Assembly (NCBI RefSeq): GCF_007679345.1
Contig: NZ_VEGH01000004.1
Location: 124,001-188,000 of the forward strand
Origin: Cellulosimicrobium cellulans
GTDB lineage: Bacteria > Actinomycetota > Actinomycetes > Actinomycetales > Cellulomonadaceae
Length of the DNA: 64,000 bases
Direction: 5' to 3'
The notes under the pieces were generated by a model. The model searched no databases. It was not told the DNA's origin and saw only the letters and a program-made list of their open reading frames with translations. The translations under genes and the position numbers were made by a program. Positions 8,073 through 16,755 of this stretch are shown piece after piece. How positions within the stretch are numbered: position 1 is the stretch's first letter; each line of letters begins with the position of its first letter.

Positions 8073-9368
8073 GTGCTGCGCCTGGCCAACCCGGTCCGCC
8101 ACTACGCGTGGGGGTCGACGCACGCCCTGCCCGACCTGCTGGGCACGGTGCCCGACGGCCGCCCGCAGGCGGAGCTGTGGGTGGGCGCCCACCCCGCCGC
8201 GCCGTCGACGGTCCCGGGCGCGGGCCGCGCCCTGGACGCCGAGGTCGCCGACCGGCCGGGCGCGGTGCTGGGTGACGCCGCCCGCCTGCGGTTCGGCGAC
8301 CGCCTGCCGTACCTGACCAAGCTGCTCGCGGCGGCGCGCCCGCTCTCGCTCCAGGTCCATCCCGACGCGGCACGTGCCGCACGCCGGTACCGGGAGGAGG
8401 AGGCCGCCGGGCTGCCGGCCGGCACTCGCCGGTACCCGGACCCGTGGCACAAGCCCGAGCTGCTCGTCGCGCTCGCCCCGACCGTGGCGCTCGCGGGCCT
8501 GCGCGAGCCCCACGACGCGGCGGGTCTGCTCGAGGCGCTGGGGCCGCGGGCCGGGGCCGGGCTGCGGGACGTGCTCGACGCCCTGCGCGCGTCCGGGCCG
8601 GCGGAGGACCGGGTGCGGGCCGCGCTCGCGCACGTGCTCGCGCTCCCGGCGGCGACGGTGCGGGCGGTGACGGCGGCGGCCGCAGGGGCGGCGCACGGCG
8701 GCCCTGCGGCCCGTGCGGCGGCACCCGGCCCACCGGATCCGGCCGACCCCGCCCCCTCCATCCTCGGCGCCGACGACCCCGCCCCCGGAGACCCCGACAC
8801 CGATCCGCACCGCCTCGCGCTCCGGCTCGCCACGCAGTACCCCGGCGACCCGGGCGTCGTCGCGTCCTACCTGCTGCACGCGGTCGCGCTCGCGCCCGGT
8901 GACGGCCTCGCGGTCGGGGCCGGCGTGCTGCACTGCTACGTCGCGGGCACGGCGCTCGAGGTGATGGCGGCGTCGGACAACGTCCTGCGCGCCGGCCTGA
9001 CGGACAAGCTCGTCGACCCGGCCGAGCTGCTCGCCGTCGTCGACACCCGCCCCGTTGCACCGCGCGTGCTGCGGCCGCCGCCCGTCCTGCTCGCCGAGGG
9101 GCTGCAGCGGCGCGCGTACGCCGCCGACGCGGACGAGTTCGCGCTCGCGGTGCTCGACGTGGACGCGGACGAGCCCGCCGTGGTGCACGCCGGCGGGGGG
9201 CCGCGGACCGTCGTGGCGCTGTCGGGGGCGGTCGCGGTGGCGACCGCGCGCGGCCGGTGCGGCCTCGCCGCCGGGGAGGCGGTGCTCGTCCCGGACGCGG
9301 ACGGCGCGGTCCTGCTGTCCGGCCGCGGCCGGGCGGCGCTCGTCTCGGTGCCGGGGGTGGACCGGTGA
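8073..9368 (+). CDS. manA: Mannose-6-phosphate isomerase, class I
   Basis: 431-residue zinc enzyme interconverting mannose-6-phosphate and fructose-6-phosphate. It opens LANPVRHYAWGS, the family signature. Zinc ligands are visible in SLQVHPD (Gln94, His96), WHKPELLVAL (Glu129) and GVLHCYVAGTALE (His). Start: GTG at 8073 is 7 bases after GGAGGG (8060-8065) and is preferred over GTG at 8067, which is too close to that site. About 40 residues of Ala/Pro/Asp-rich low-complexity sequence interrupt the helical domain near 205-245. It overlaps or abuts the GH130 stop (8068-8070). Confidence 0.93.
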   Translation: MLRLANPVRHYAWGSTHALPDLLGTVPDGRPQAELWVGAHPAAPSTVPGAGRALDAEVADRPGAVLGDAARLRFGDRLPYLTKLLAAARPLSLQVHPDAARAARRYREEEAAGLPAGTRRYPDPWHKPELLVALAPTVALAGLREPHDAAGLLEALGPRAGAGLRDVLDALRASGPAEDRVRAALAHVLALPAATVRAVTAAAAGAAHGGPAARAAAPGPPDPADPAPSILGADDPAPGDPDTDPHRLALRLATQYPGDPGVVASYLLHAVALAPGDGLAVGAGVLHCYVAGTALEVMAASDNVLRAGLTDKLVDPAELLAVVDTRPVAPRVLRPPPVLLAEGLQRRAYAADADEFALAVLDVDADEPAVVHAGGGPRTVVALSGAVAVATARGRCGLAAGEAVLVPDADGAVLLSGRGRAALVSVPGVDR

Positions 9369-11071
9369 CCTGGTGGCACGAGGCCGTCGTCTACCAGGTC
9401 TACCCGCGCTCGTTCGCGGACGGCGACGGGGACGGCGTGGGCGACCTGCGCGGGCTCACCGCCCGGCTCGACCACCTGGCGTGGCTCGGCGTCGGGGCGC
9501 TGTGGCTGTGCCCGGTCTACCCCTCGCCCCAGCGGGACCAGGGCTACGACGTCTCCGCGTACTGCGACGTCGACCCGGTGTTCGGCACGCTCGCCGACCT
9601 GGACGCCCTGGTCGAGGCCGCGCACGCGCGGGGGATCCGGGTCCTGCTCGACCTGGTCCTGCACCACACCTCCGACGCGCACCCGTGGCTGCGGGACGAC
9701 CCCGAGCGCTACGTGTGGCGCCCGCCGCGGCCGGGACGGACCGGAGGCGAGCCCGGGGCGGAGCCGACGAACTGGGGCGCGGCGTTCGGCGGCTCGGCGT
9801 GGACCTGGGACCCCGGCCGGGGCGCCTACCGGCTCGGCTCGTTCTCGCCCTGGCAACCCGACCTCGACTGGTCACGGCCGGACGTGCGGTCCGCGCTCGC
9901 GGACGTCGTCCGGTTCTGGCGGGCGCGCGGCGTGGACGGGTTCCGCCTCGACGTCATCAACCTGGTCGACAAGCCGGCCGTGCTGCGTGACGGGCCGGTC
10001 GCCCCGGGCCGTCGGTACGCCGACGGGATCTCGCTCTGCGCCAACGGCCCCCGGCTCGTCGCCCACCTCCGGGAGCTGCGCGCCGCGGCGGGCGACGCGC
10101 TGCTGATCGGCGAGACCCCCGGCGTCGACCCCGCGCAGGCCACCCGGCTGACCCGGGACGGCGGGCTCGACCTCGTCCTGCAGTTCGAGCACGCCGAGCT
10201 CGACCGCGAGCCCGAGCGGTGGCGCCGGCGTCCCCTCGACCTGCGCGACCTCAAGGCCTGGGCGCGCCGCTGGCAGGGCGCCGAGGGAGGGTGGCCCGCG
10301 CTGTTCCTCGGCAGCCACGACCAGGCGCGCGTCGCGTCGCGCTACGGGGCGCCGGCCCCGTGGGTGGCCCGGTCGGCCGCGCTCTGGGCGGTGCTCCTGC
10401 ACGCCCACCGGGGCACGCCCTTCCTCTACCAGGGGGACGAGATCGGGATGACGAACCGCCCGGTGGCCGGGCCGCAGGACCTGGTGGACGTCGAGGGGCG
10501 CGCCGTGCTCGCGGCCGCGGTCGCCGCGGGGGAGGACGAGGACGCGGTGCTCGACGGGCTGCGCGCGCTGGGGCGGGACAACGCCCGGGCGCCCGTGTCC
10601 TGGGACGCCACCGCGCACGGCGGCTTCACCGAGGGCACCCCCTGGATGGCGGCGCACCCCCACGCCGCCCACCGCAACGTCGCGGCGCAGCGCGACGACC
10701 CGGCGTCGGTGCTCGCCCTGCACCGCGACCTGGTGCGGCTGCGCCGGACGGAGCCCGCGCTCGCGGTGGGCGACAGCACCGTGCTGCTGCCGGACGACCC
10801 CCAGGTGTACGCGCTGCTGCGGCGGGCGGGCGACGCAGAGGTGCTCCTGGTCGCCAACGTGTCGTCGTCGCCGGCAGCCTGGCCGGCCGGTCTGGACGAC
10901 AGCCGCTGGTCGAGGTCGACGCTGCTGCTCAGCAGTGCCCGCGTGCGGCCCGACGGACGCGAGGGTGGATCCGCGTCGGCGGAGGTCCCCGGCGTGCCCG
11001 CCGCCACCGGCCCGCTGGCGCCGTGGGAGGCCCGGCTGCTGCGCCGCGGCACCGCCTCAGGAAGGAGTCCG
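9365..11071 (+). CDS. GH13 alpha-glucosidase-type protein, no stop codon of its own
   Basis: About 569 residues from GTG 9365, which overlaps the manA stop as GTGA. It is a GH13 catalytic barrel of the oligo-1,6-glucosidase/alpha-glucosidase group: AVVYQVYPRSFADGDGDGVG, the nucleophile in GFRLD (Asp196), the acid in LIGETPG (Glu250) and the stabiliser in SHDQAR (Asp319). Region I reads DLVLHHTSD, with His100 in place of the usual Asn. The C-terminal beta domain ends LAPWEARLLRR, where such proteins normally stop, but the frame stays open through TASGRSP into the phosphomannomutase ATG at 11072. So either a 1064-residue fusion is made (9365-12559), or a stop was recently lost and internal initiation still makes the mutase. 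Confidence 0.9.
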
Positions 11072-12559
11072 ATGGGATACCGTGACGCCGTGCCTGAGAC
11101 CTCCGCGCTCCCCGACCTGACCGGCCTGATCAAGGCGTACGACGTCCGGGGCACGGTCCCGGACCAGCTGAACGCCGACGTCGCCCGCGCGATCGGCGCG
11201 GCCTTCGCCGACGTCGTCGTGCTCCCCGAGGCCGCGGACGGTGCACGCCCGCGCGTCGTGATCGGCAACGACATGCGGCCGTCGGGTCCGGAGCTGGTCG
11301 GCGCGTTCGCGGAGGGCCTCGCGGCGCGGGGCGTGGACGTCATCACGATCGGGCTGTGCTCGACGGACGGGCTGTACTTCGCCTCGGGCAAGCTCGGCAT
11401 CCCCGGCGCCATGTTCACCGCCAGCCACAACCCCGCGGAGTACAACGGCATCAAGCTCTGCCGCGCGGGCGCCCGCCCCGTCGGCCAGGACTCGGGCCTG
11501 TCCCGGGTGCGCGACCTCGCGTCGCAGTACCTGCGCGACGGCGTGCCGGCCCCGGCCGCTGGCGCCGCGACCGGCGAGGTCACCGAGCAGGACCTGCTGG
11601 GCGACTACGCCTCCTTCCTGCGCGGCCTGGTCGACCTGTCCGGCATCCGCCCGCTCAAGGTGGTCGTGGACGCCGGCAACGGCATGGGTGGCTTCACCGC
11701 GCCCGCCGTCCTCGGCACCGGCGCCGGCCTCCCGGAGCTGCCGCTCGAGGTCGTCCCGCTGTACTTCGAGCTCGACGGCACGTTCCCGAACCACGAGGCC
11801 AACCCGCTGGAGCCGGAGAACCTGCGCGACCTGCAGAAGGCGGTCGTGGAGCACGGCGCCGACATCGGCCTGGCGTTCGACGGCGACGCCGACCGCTGCT
11901 TCGTCGTCGACGAGAACGGCGACCCGGTGAGCCCGTCGGCCATCACGGCGCTGGTGGGCCTGCGTGAGATCGAGCGGGAGAAGGCCGAGGGTCGCACGCC
12001 GACGGTCATCCACAACCTCATCACCTCGATGGTCGTGCCGGACCTGGTGAACGCGGCCGGCGCCAAGGCGGTCCGCACCCGCGTGGGCCACTCGTTCATC
12101 AAGGCGCAGATGGCGGAGTCGGACGCGGTGTTCGGCGGTGAGCACTCGGCGCACTACTACTTCCGCGACTTCTTCTTCGCGGACACCGGCATGCTCGCGG
12201 CGCTGCACGTGCTCGCCGCGCTCGGCGGCCAGCCGCACCCGCTGTCGGCGCTCGCCGAGCAGTACCAGCCGTACGTCGCCTCCGGGGAGATCAACTCCCG
12301 CGTCGCCGACGTCGCCGCCGCCCGCGCGCGCGTCGTCGAGGCGTACGTCGAGCAGCAGGGTGCCGGCCCGGTGACGGTCGACGAGCTGGACGGGCTGACG
12401 GTCTCGCACTGGGACTCCCAGCCGCAGTGGTGGTTCAACCTGCGCGCGTCGAACACCGAGCCGCTGCTCCGCCTGAACGTCGAGGCCGCGGACGAGGACA
12501 TCATGGAGAAGGTGCGCGACGACGTGCTCGCGCTGGTCCGCCAGGACGGCGCCGCGTGA
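11072..12559 (+). CDS. manB: Phosphomannomutase/phosphoglucomutase
   Basis: 495 residues if started at ATG 11072, which has AGGAAGGAG upstream. An alternative GTG at 11090 would suit a leaderless mRNA, since TACCGT lies at 11078-11083. All four family loops are present: phosphoserine loop TASHNPAEYNGIK (Ser118), metal loop FDGDADRC, sugar loop GGEHSAHYYFRD and phosphate loop RASNTEPLLRLN. It interconverts mannose-1-phosphate and mannose-6-phosphate, needed both for GDP-mannose synthesis and for catabolism of GH130 products. It is in the same frame as the GH13 gene with no stop between. It overlaps the Trm112-like gene by GTGA. Confidence 0.94.
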   Translation: MGYRDAVPETSALPDLTGLIKAYDVRGTVPDQLNADVARAIGAAFADVVVLPEAADGARPRVVIGNDMRPSGPELVGAFAEGLAARGVDVITIGLCSTDGLYFASGKLGIPGAMFTASHNPAEYNGIKLCRAGARPVGQDSGLSRVRDLASQYLRDGVPAPAAGAATGEVTEQDLLGDYASFLRGLVDLSGIRPLKVVVDAGNGMGGFTAPAVLGTGAGLPELPLEVVPLYFELDGTFPNHEANPLEPENLRDLQKAVVEHGADIGLAFDGDADRCFVVDENGDPVSPSAITALVGLREIEREKAEGRTPTVIHNLITSMVVPDLVNAAGAKAVRTRVGHSFIKAQMAESDAVFGGEHSAHYYFRDFFFADTGMLAALHVLAALGGQPHPLSALAEQYQPYVASGEINSRVADVAAARARVVEAYVEQQGAGPVTVDELDGLTVSHWDSQPQWWFNLRASNTEPLLRLNVEAADEDIMEKVRDDVLALVRQDGAA

Positions 12560-12762
12560 GCGAGCACCCCGTCGGGACCACCGGCCTCGCCCCCTGGGTG
12601 CGGGACCTGCTGCGCTGCCCGGTGACCGGCGCGACCCTCGTGGACGGCGTCGGCCCGGGCGGGCAGCCCGAGCTGGTGTCGACGGACCCGGACCGCCCGC
12701 TCGCCTACCCGGTGCGCGACGGCATCCCCGTCCTCCTCGCCGACGAGGCCCGCCCGGTCTAG
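12556..12762 (+). CDS. Trm112-like small protein
   Basis: 68-residue protein of the Trm112/YcaR-like family: LAPWVRDLLRCPVTGATL near the N-terminus and AYPVRDGIPVLLADEAR at the C-terminus. Only one Cys of the usual zinc set is visible. GTG at 12556 overlaps the mutase stop. Linkage to manB is typical of actinobacteria. The molecular role in bacteria is not settled. Confidence 0.85.
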   Translation: MSEHPVGTTGLAPWVRDLLRCPVTGATLVDGVGPGGQPELVSTDPDRPLAYPVRDGIPVLLADEARPV

Positions 12763-12838
12763 CATCACCGCTCGGGCCACCGCGCGGCGGCCTCGGGCGA
12801 CCCCGGCCGCCCGCGCGCTGACCAGCGGAGGAACCGGC

Positions 12839-13762
12839 ATGGCACACGGAGGCGGGAACAAGGCGATCATCGCCGCGCTGTCCGCGAACCTGGGCATCGC
12901 GGTGACGAAGTTCATCGCCTTCCTGCTCACGTCGTCCAGCTCGATGCTCGCCGAGTCGGTGCACTCGGTGGCCGACTCCGGCAACCAGCTGCTGCTGCTC
13001 GTCGGCGGCCGGCGGGCCCGGCGCGCGGCGGACGAGGAGCACCCGTTCGGCTACGGGCGCGAGCGGTACATGTACGCGTTCATCGTGGCCATCGTGCTGT
13101 TCAGCCTCGGTGGCCTGTTCGCGCTGTACGAGGCGTGGCACAAGTTCGCCGACCCGCACCCGATCGAGTCGTGGCAGTGGGTGCCGCTCGTCGTGCTGGT
13201 CGCGGCGATCGTCATGGAGGGCCTGTCCTTCCGCACCGCGATCGGCGAGGCGAACCACACCCGCGGCAAGCAGGGCTGGGTGTCCTACATCCGCACCGCC
13301 AAGGCGCCCGAGCTGCCGGTCGTGCTGCTGGAGGACTTCGGCGCGCTCATCGGCCTGGTGCTCGCGCTGTTCGGCGTATCCATGACGCTGGTGACGCACG
13401 ACGGCCGCTGGGACGCGGTGGGGTCGGCCGCGATCGGCGTGCTGCTCGTGATCATCGCGATCGTGCTGGCCGTCGAGACCAAGAGCCTGCTGCTCGGGGA
13501 GTCCGCGAGCCGCAAGGACGTCGACGCCATCCGCGCCGCGCTGATCGGCCCCGGCGTCCCGTCCGTCATCCACCTGCGCACGCTGCACCTCGGGCCGGAG
13601 GAGCTGCTGGTCGCGGCGAAGATCGAGGTGCCGGCGGCGTCCACCGCAGGAGACGTCGCGGAGGCGATCGACGCGGCGGAGCAGCGGGTGCGGGCGGCGG
13701 TGCCGATCGCCCGGGTGATCTACCTGGAGCCGGACCTGCGCCACGCGATCTCCCCGGTCTGA
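12839..13762 (+). CDS. Cation diffusion facilitator transporter
   Basis: 307-residue inner-membrane metal/proton antiporter. Membrane helices alternate with the CDF signature: FLLTSSSSMLAESVHSVADS with Asp in helix II, and the HPFGYGRERYMYAF loop. A cytoplasmic C-terminal domain follows (PSVIHLRTLHLGPEELLVAA). ATG at 12839 follows GGAGGAACC. Family members export zinc, cobalt, iron or manganese; the HSVAD/GNQLLLLVGG pattern does not fix the metal. It converges on the MFS gene, with a 56-bp hairpin between. Confidence 0.92.
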   Translation: MAHGGGNKAIIAALSANLGIAVTKFIAFLLTSSSSMLAESVHSVADSGNQLLLLVGGRRARRAADEEHPFGYGRERYMYAFIVAIVLFSLGGLFALYEAWHKFADPHPIESWQWVPLVVLVAAIVMEGLSFRTAIGEANHTRGKQGWVSYIRTAKAPELPVVLLEDFGALIGLVLALFGVSMTLVTHDGRWDAVGSAAIGVLLVIIAIVLAVETKSLLLGESASRKDVDAIRAALIGPGVPSVIHLRTLHLGPEELLVAAKIEVPAASTAGDVAEAIDAAEQRVRAAVPIARVIYLEPDLRHAISPV

Positions 13763-13800
13763 CCCGGGGGTCCGCCGGTCCGCCAGCCTGCGCGCTCTGC

Positions 13801-13856
13801 GGATGGATCCACTCGCACCCACACGCCCGGGCGTGTCCGTGCGAGTGGATCCATCC
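13801..13856. terminator. 56-bp perfect-arm hairpin between convergent genes
   Basis: Perfect 18-base arms (GGATGGATCCACTCGCAC at 13801-13818, its complement at 13839-13856) enclose a 16-base perfect palindrome ACACGCCCGGGCGTGT flanked by CC on both sides. It lies between the convergent CDF and MFS genes, so a bidirectional terminator is the simple reading. The arms are far longer than needed and there is no T-run, so it may belong to a mobile palindrome class like the other long hairpins in this window. Confidence 0.7.
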
Positions 13857-13885
13857 GGTGCGGGAGCGGACGGGCGCGCCGTGCG

Positions 13886-15211
13886 TCAGACGGCCGCGAC
13901 CGCCGGGCGGCGGGACAGGACCGCGACCAGGACGACCGCCACGAGCATGACCGCCGCCGCCGCGGCGCCGAGCGCCGCGTAGCCCGGGCCGGCCACGACC
14001 CAGCCGCCCACCAGGGCCCCGAGTCCGGTGCCGAGCGAGATGATCGACGAGTTCAGCGCCACCACCAGCTGGCCGTGCCGGCCCGCGAGCGTGAGCAGCA
14101 CGTTCTGCAGTGGCGAGTTCATCGCCCATGCGGCGAACCCCCAGAGCGCGAACACGGCCAGCGCGGTCCACGCGGTCGCCGTCGCGGGGGTGAGCAGGAG
14201 CAGCGCCACCACCGACGTCCCCAGCGCGAGCACGATGCTGCGCGCGGCGCCGAACCGGTCCGCGAGCCTGCCCCCCACGACGTTGCCCGCGACCCCGGCG
14301 ACGCCGTACGCCAGCAGCACGGCGCTGAGCAGCGCGCCGGTCAGCCCGCCGAGGTCGGTGAGCAGCGGCGAGGAGTAGGTCTGCACCATGAGCGCCGACG
14401 CGGTCTCGAGCATCGACACCAGCAGGACGACGGCGACGAGCCCGGGCAGCGCGCCGGGCCGCGCGGCCTCCGTCGCGGCACCCGGCGCGCCGAGATCGGT
14501 GGTTCCCTCCGAGATCGGTGCCTCCACGGACCGATCTCGGCGCGAGACACCGATCTCGGCGGGTGCGGGTGCGGGGGTGGCCGGGGTCGGGGCCGGGGCA
14601 CGCGGGACGCGGACCAGCGCCAGGACGCTCACCAGCGCCACCAGCGCGAGGGCGCCCACCAGTGCGTACACGCCGCGGTAGCCGAGCGCCGGGCCGAGCA
14701 GGTTGCCCGCCGGCGCCCCGAGGACGGTCGCCGTGGTCAGCCCGCCGAACACCGTCGCCACCGCCCGCCCGCGCCGCCCCGGCGGGGCCAGCCGCGCCGC
14801 CAGCACCGTGGCCGTCGGCGTGAACCCGCCGGCCGCGACCGCCGACAGCCCGCGCAGGACGGCGACCTGGTCGTAGGTGGTGGCGAACGCCGTGGCGCCG
14901 GTGGCCAGCGCGAACAGGCCCAGCGCCACGGCCATGAGCAGCCGGCGCGGCACGCGCCCGACGACCAGCGTGAGCAGCGGCGTGGACACGGCGTACGTGA
15001 AGCCGTAGACGCTGACCAGCGTGCCGACCTGGCTGACCGACACGTCGAGCTCCGCGGACACGCTCGGCACCAGCCCGGCCATCACGTACGAGCCGAAACC
15101 GATGGCGAACGTCCCGGTCGCCATCGGCCACAGCCGGGGTGGGCGCGCGGGACCCGGCGCGGGCGGGGCGACGGGTGGCGTGGCGGGCGGGGTGGCGGCG
15201 TCGAGCGTCAC
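13886..15211 (-). CDS. MFS transporter with an in-frame 75-bp repeat
   Basis: 441-residue major facilitator, 12 predicted helices. The first helix pair holds FAIGFGSYVMAGLVPSVSAE, and the A-like motif reads GRVPRRLLMA. It belongs to the AraJ/YdhP/NepI-like drug or sugar efflux group. Start GTG 15211 overlaps the upstream amidase stop by GTGA, making it last in the DUF1989 operon. The loop between helices 6 and 7 (about residues 217-242, EIGVSRRDRSVEAPISEGTT) is encoded by a 75-bp palindromic repeat that recurs at 26644. Possible roles are export of a pathway by-product or uptake of a related compound. Confidence 0.9.
   Translation of the reverse strand: MTLDAATPPATPPVAPPAPGPARPPRLWPMATGTFAIGFGSYVMAGLVPSVSAELDVSVSQVGTLVSVYGFTYAVSTPLLTLVVGRVPRRLLMAVALGLFALATGATAFATTYDQVAVLRGLSAVAAGGFTPTATVLAARLAPPGRRGRAVATVFGGLTTATVLGAPAGNLLGPALGYRGVYALVGALALVALVSVLALVRVPRAPAPTPATPAPAPAEIGVSRRDRSVEAPISEGTTDLGAPGAATEAARPGALPGLVAVVLLVSMLETASALMVQTYSSPLLTDLGGLTGALLSAVLLAYGVAGVAGNVVGGRLADRFGAARSIVLALGTSVVALLLLTPATATAWTALAVFALWGFAAWAMNSPLQNVLLTLAGRHGQLVVALNSSIISLGTGLGALVGGWVVAGPGYAALGAAAAAVMLVAVVLVAVLSRRPAVAAV
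14487..14561. repeat. 75-bp palindromic repeat, copy A, inside the MFS gene
   Basis: Four half-sites: CCGAGATCGGT twice in direct order, 19 bp apart, then its complement ACCGATCTCGG twice, 19 bp apart. The segment plan is 14-8-11-10-14-5-13 bp, total 75. Copy B (26644-26718) has exactly the same plan with AGGA/TCCT replacing CGGT/ACCG. It adds 25 codons without a frameshift to a cytoplasmic loop. Confidence 0.85.
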
Positions 15212-16755
15212 GCCGGCACCGGGTCCGCGACCCGGCCCGCGCCGGCCCGCACGGTGGCGGTCGTCGCCGACGCGGCCGACGCCCCCGCGGCCGGCGCCGC
15301 AGACGCCTCTGCCGACGCGGCCGGCGTCTCCGCGGAGACCGTCCCGGACGCCAGCGCCGACGCGGAGGCCGCGCCGTCGTCCGCCGCGGTGCCCGGCGCC
15401 CCGTCCAGCACCTCCCACGCCCGCGGCCCGGCGACCGCCAGCAGCCGTCCCGCGAGGTCGAGCGCGGCGCCGTCCGCGAACCCGCGGGTCAGCACCGAGA
15501 CGCCGACCCGCTCGCCGGGCACCCCGGCGTCGACCGGCACGGCGACCGCCGCGTACCCGAACAGGTTGCAGAAGTTGGTGTACGTCCCGAGCCGGGAGTT
15601 GACCGCCACCGGCGCCGCGGCCACCTCGGCCAGCGTCGGGTGGTGCGTGGTCGTCGGCAGCAGCAGCGCGTCGGCGTCACCCAGCGCGGCCTCCGCGACG
15701 ACGCGCAGCTCCGCGAGCGTGACGAGGTCCGCGGCGTACCGGTGCGCGGGGAGCGCGCCCGCGGCGCGGATGATGCCGGCCACCACCGGGTCCAGGCCCT
15801 CGGGCTCGGAGTCCACCAGCGCGCCGACGGCGGCGTACCGCTCGGCGACGAACGCCCCGTCGTACAGCAGCCGCGCGGCCTCGAGGAACGGCGTGAGGTC
15901 CACCTCGCGGAGCGTCCACCCGGCGCCGCGCAGCGCCGCGACGGTCGCGTCGAACGCCGACCGCCAGAGCGGGGCGAGCGCGTCGAGGTCCTCCGCCCCG
16001 GGCACGGCGAGCACCGGGGCGTCCGGTGCGGGCGCCGTGACGCCGACGGGCACGGGCCGCGCCGCCAGCGCGTCGACCCCGTCCGGCCCCGCCATCAGGC
16101 CGACCGCGAGGGCCGCCAGCGGCAGCGACCGCGCGAACACCCCCACGCAGTCGAGCGACCGGCACGCCGGCAGCACACCCGTGGTCGGCACCAGCCCGGG
16201 CGTCGGCTTGACCCCGACGACGCCCTGGAGCGCGGCGGGCACCCGGTTCGACCCGGCGGTGTCCGTGCCGAGCGCGAGGTCGACGATCCCGAGCGCGACC
16301 GCGACGGCGGACCCGGACGACGACCCGCCGGAGATCCGGTCGGGGTGCTCGGCGGACCGCACGGCGCCGTACGGGCTGCGGGTGCCGACGAGGCCGGTGG
16401 CGAACTGGTCGAGGTTCGTCTTGCCGAGCACCACGGCGCCGGCGGCCCGCAGCCGGGCGACCGCGGTGGCGTCGGCGGTCGCGGTCCACGCGACGCCGGG
16501 GCAGCCGGCGGTGGTCGGCAGCCCCGCGACGTCGATGTTGTCCTTGACCGCCACCAGGCGGCCGAGCAGCGGCAGGTCCGCGCCCGCCGCCGCCCGCGCG
16601 GCCTGCCCGCGCACGTCCGCCTCGACGTCGGACCGGGCCCGCAGGTGGATCCAGACCTCGGGCCGGTCGACCTCGGCGATCCGGGTGTAGGCGCGGTCGA
16701 CCGCGGCGAGCCCGTCCGCCGCGGCGAGCCCGTCGACCCCGGCGCGCACGCTCAC
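15208..16755 (-). CDS. Allophanate hydrolase-like amidase (AtzF N-domain type)
   Basis: 515-residue amidase-signature enzyme expected to hydrolyse allophanate. The Ser-cisSer-Lys triad is visible as Lys71 (VAVKDNID), Ser145 (ISGGSSSGSA) and Ser169 (GTDTAGSNRVPAA). The substrate-specific stretch LLLPTTTHHPTLAEVAA and TYTNFCNLFGYAAVAVPVD match AtzF-type allophanate hydrolases. The usual extra C-terminal domain of AtzF (about 150 residues) is absent; instead there is an Ala/Ser-rich tail of about 60 residues. GTG at 16755 overlaps the UAAP2 stop by GTGA. Its place after two DUF1989 genes fits the last step of guanidine-type nitrogen release. Confidence 0.9.
   Translation of the reverse strand: MSVRAGVDGLAAADGLAAVDRAYTRIAEVDRPEVWIHLRARSDVEADVRGQAARAAAGADLPLLGRLVAVKDNIDVAGLPTTAGCPGVAWTATADATAVARLRAAGAVVLGKTNLDQFATGLVGTRSPYGAVRSAEHPDRISGGSSSGSAVAVALGIVDLALGTDTAGSNRVPAALQGVVGVKPTPGLVPTTGVLPACRSLDCVGVFARSLPLAALAVGLMAGPDGVDALAARPVPVGVTAPAPDAPVLAVPGAEDLDALAPLWRSAFDATVAALRGAGWTLREVDLTPFLEAARLLYDGAFVAERYAAVGALVDSEPEGLDPVVAGIIRAAGALPAHRYAADLVTLAELRVVAEAALGDADALLLPTTTHHPTLAEVAAAPVAVNSRLGTYTNFCNLFGYAAVAVPVDAGVPGERVGVSVLTRGFADGAALDLAGRLLAVAGPRAWEVLDGAPGTAADDGAASASALASGTVSAETPAASAEASAAPAAGASAASATTATVRAGAGRVADPVPA

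Noticed and set aside
11057..13822. Very long open frame (921 codons) on the minus strand opposite manB and the cation transporter gene
   Set aside because: It is the Asp/Arg/Val-rich shadow expected from GC-rich third positions; the plus strand holds clear families with all motifs.
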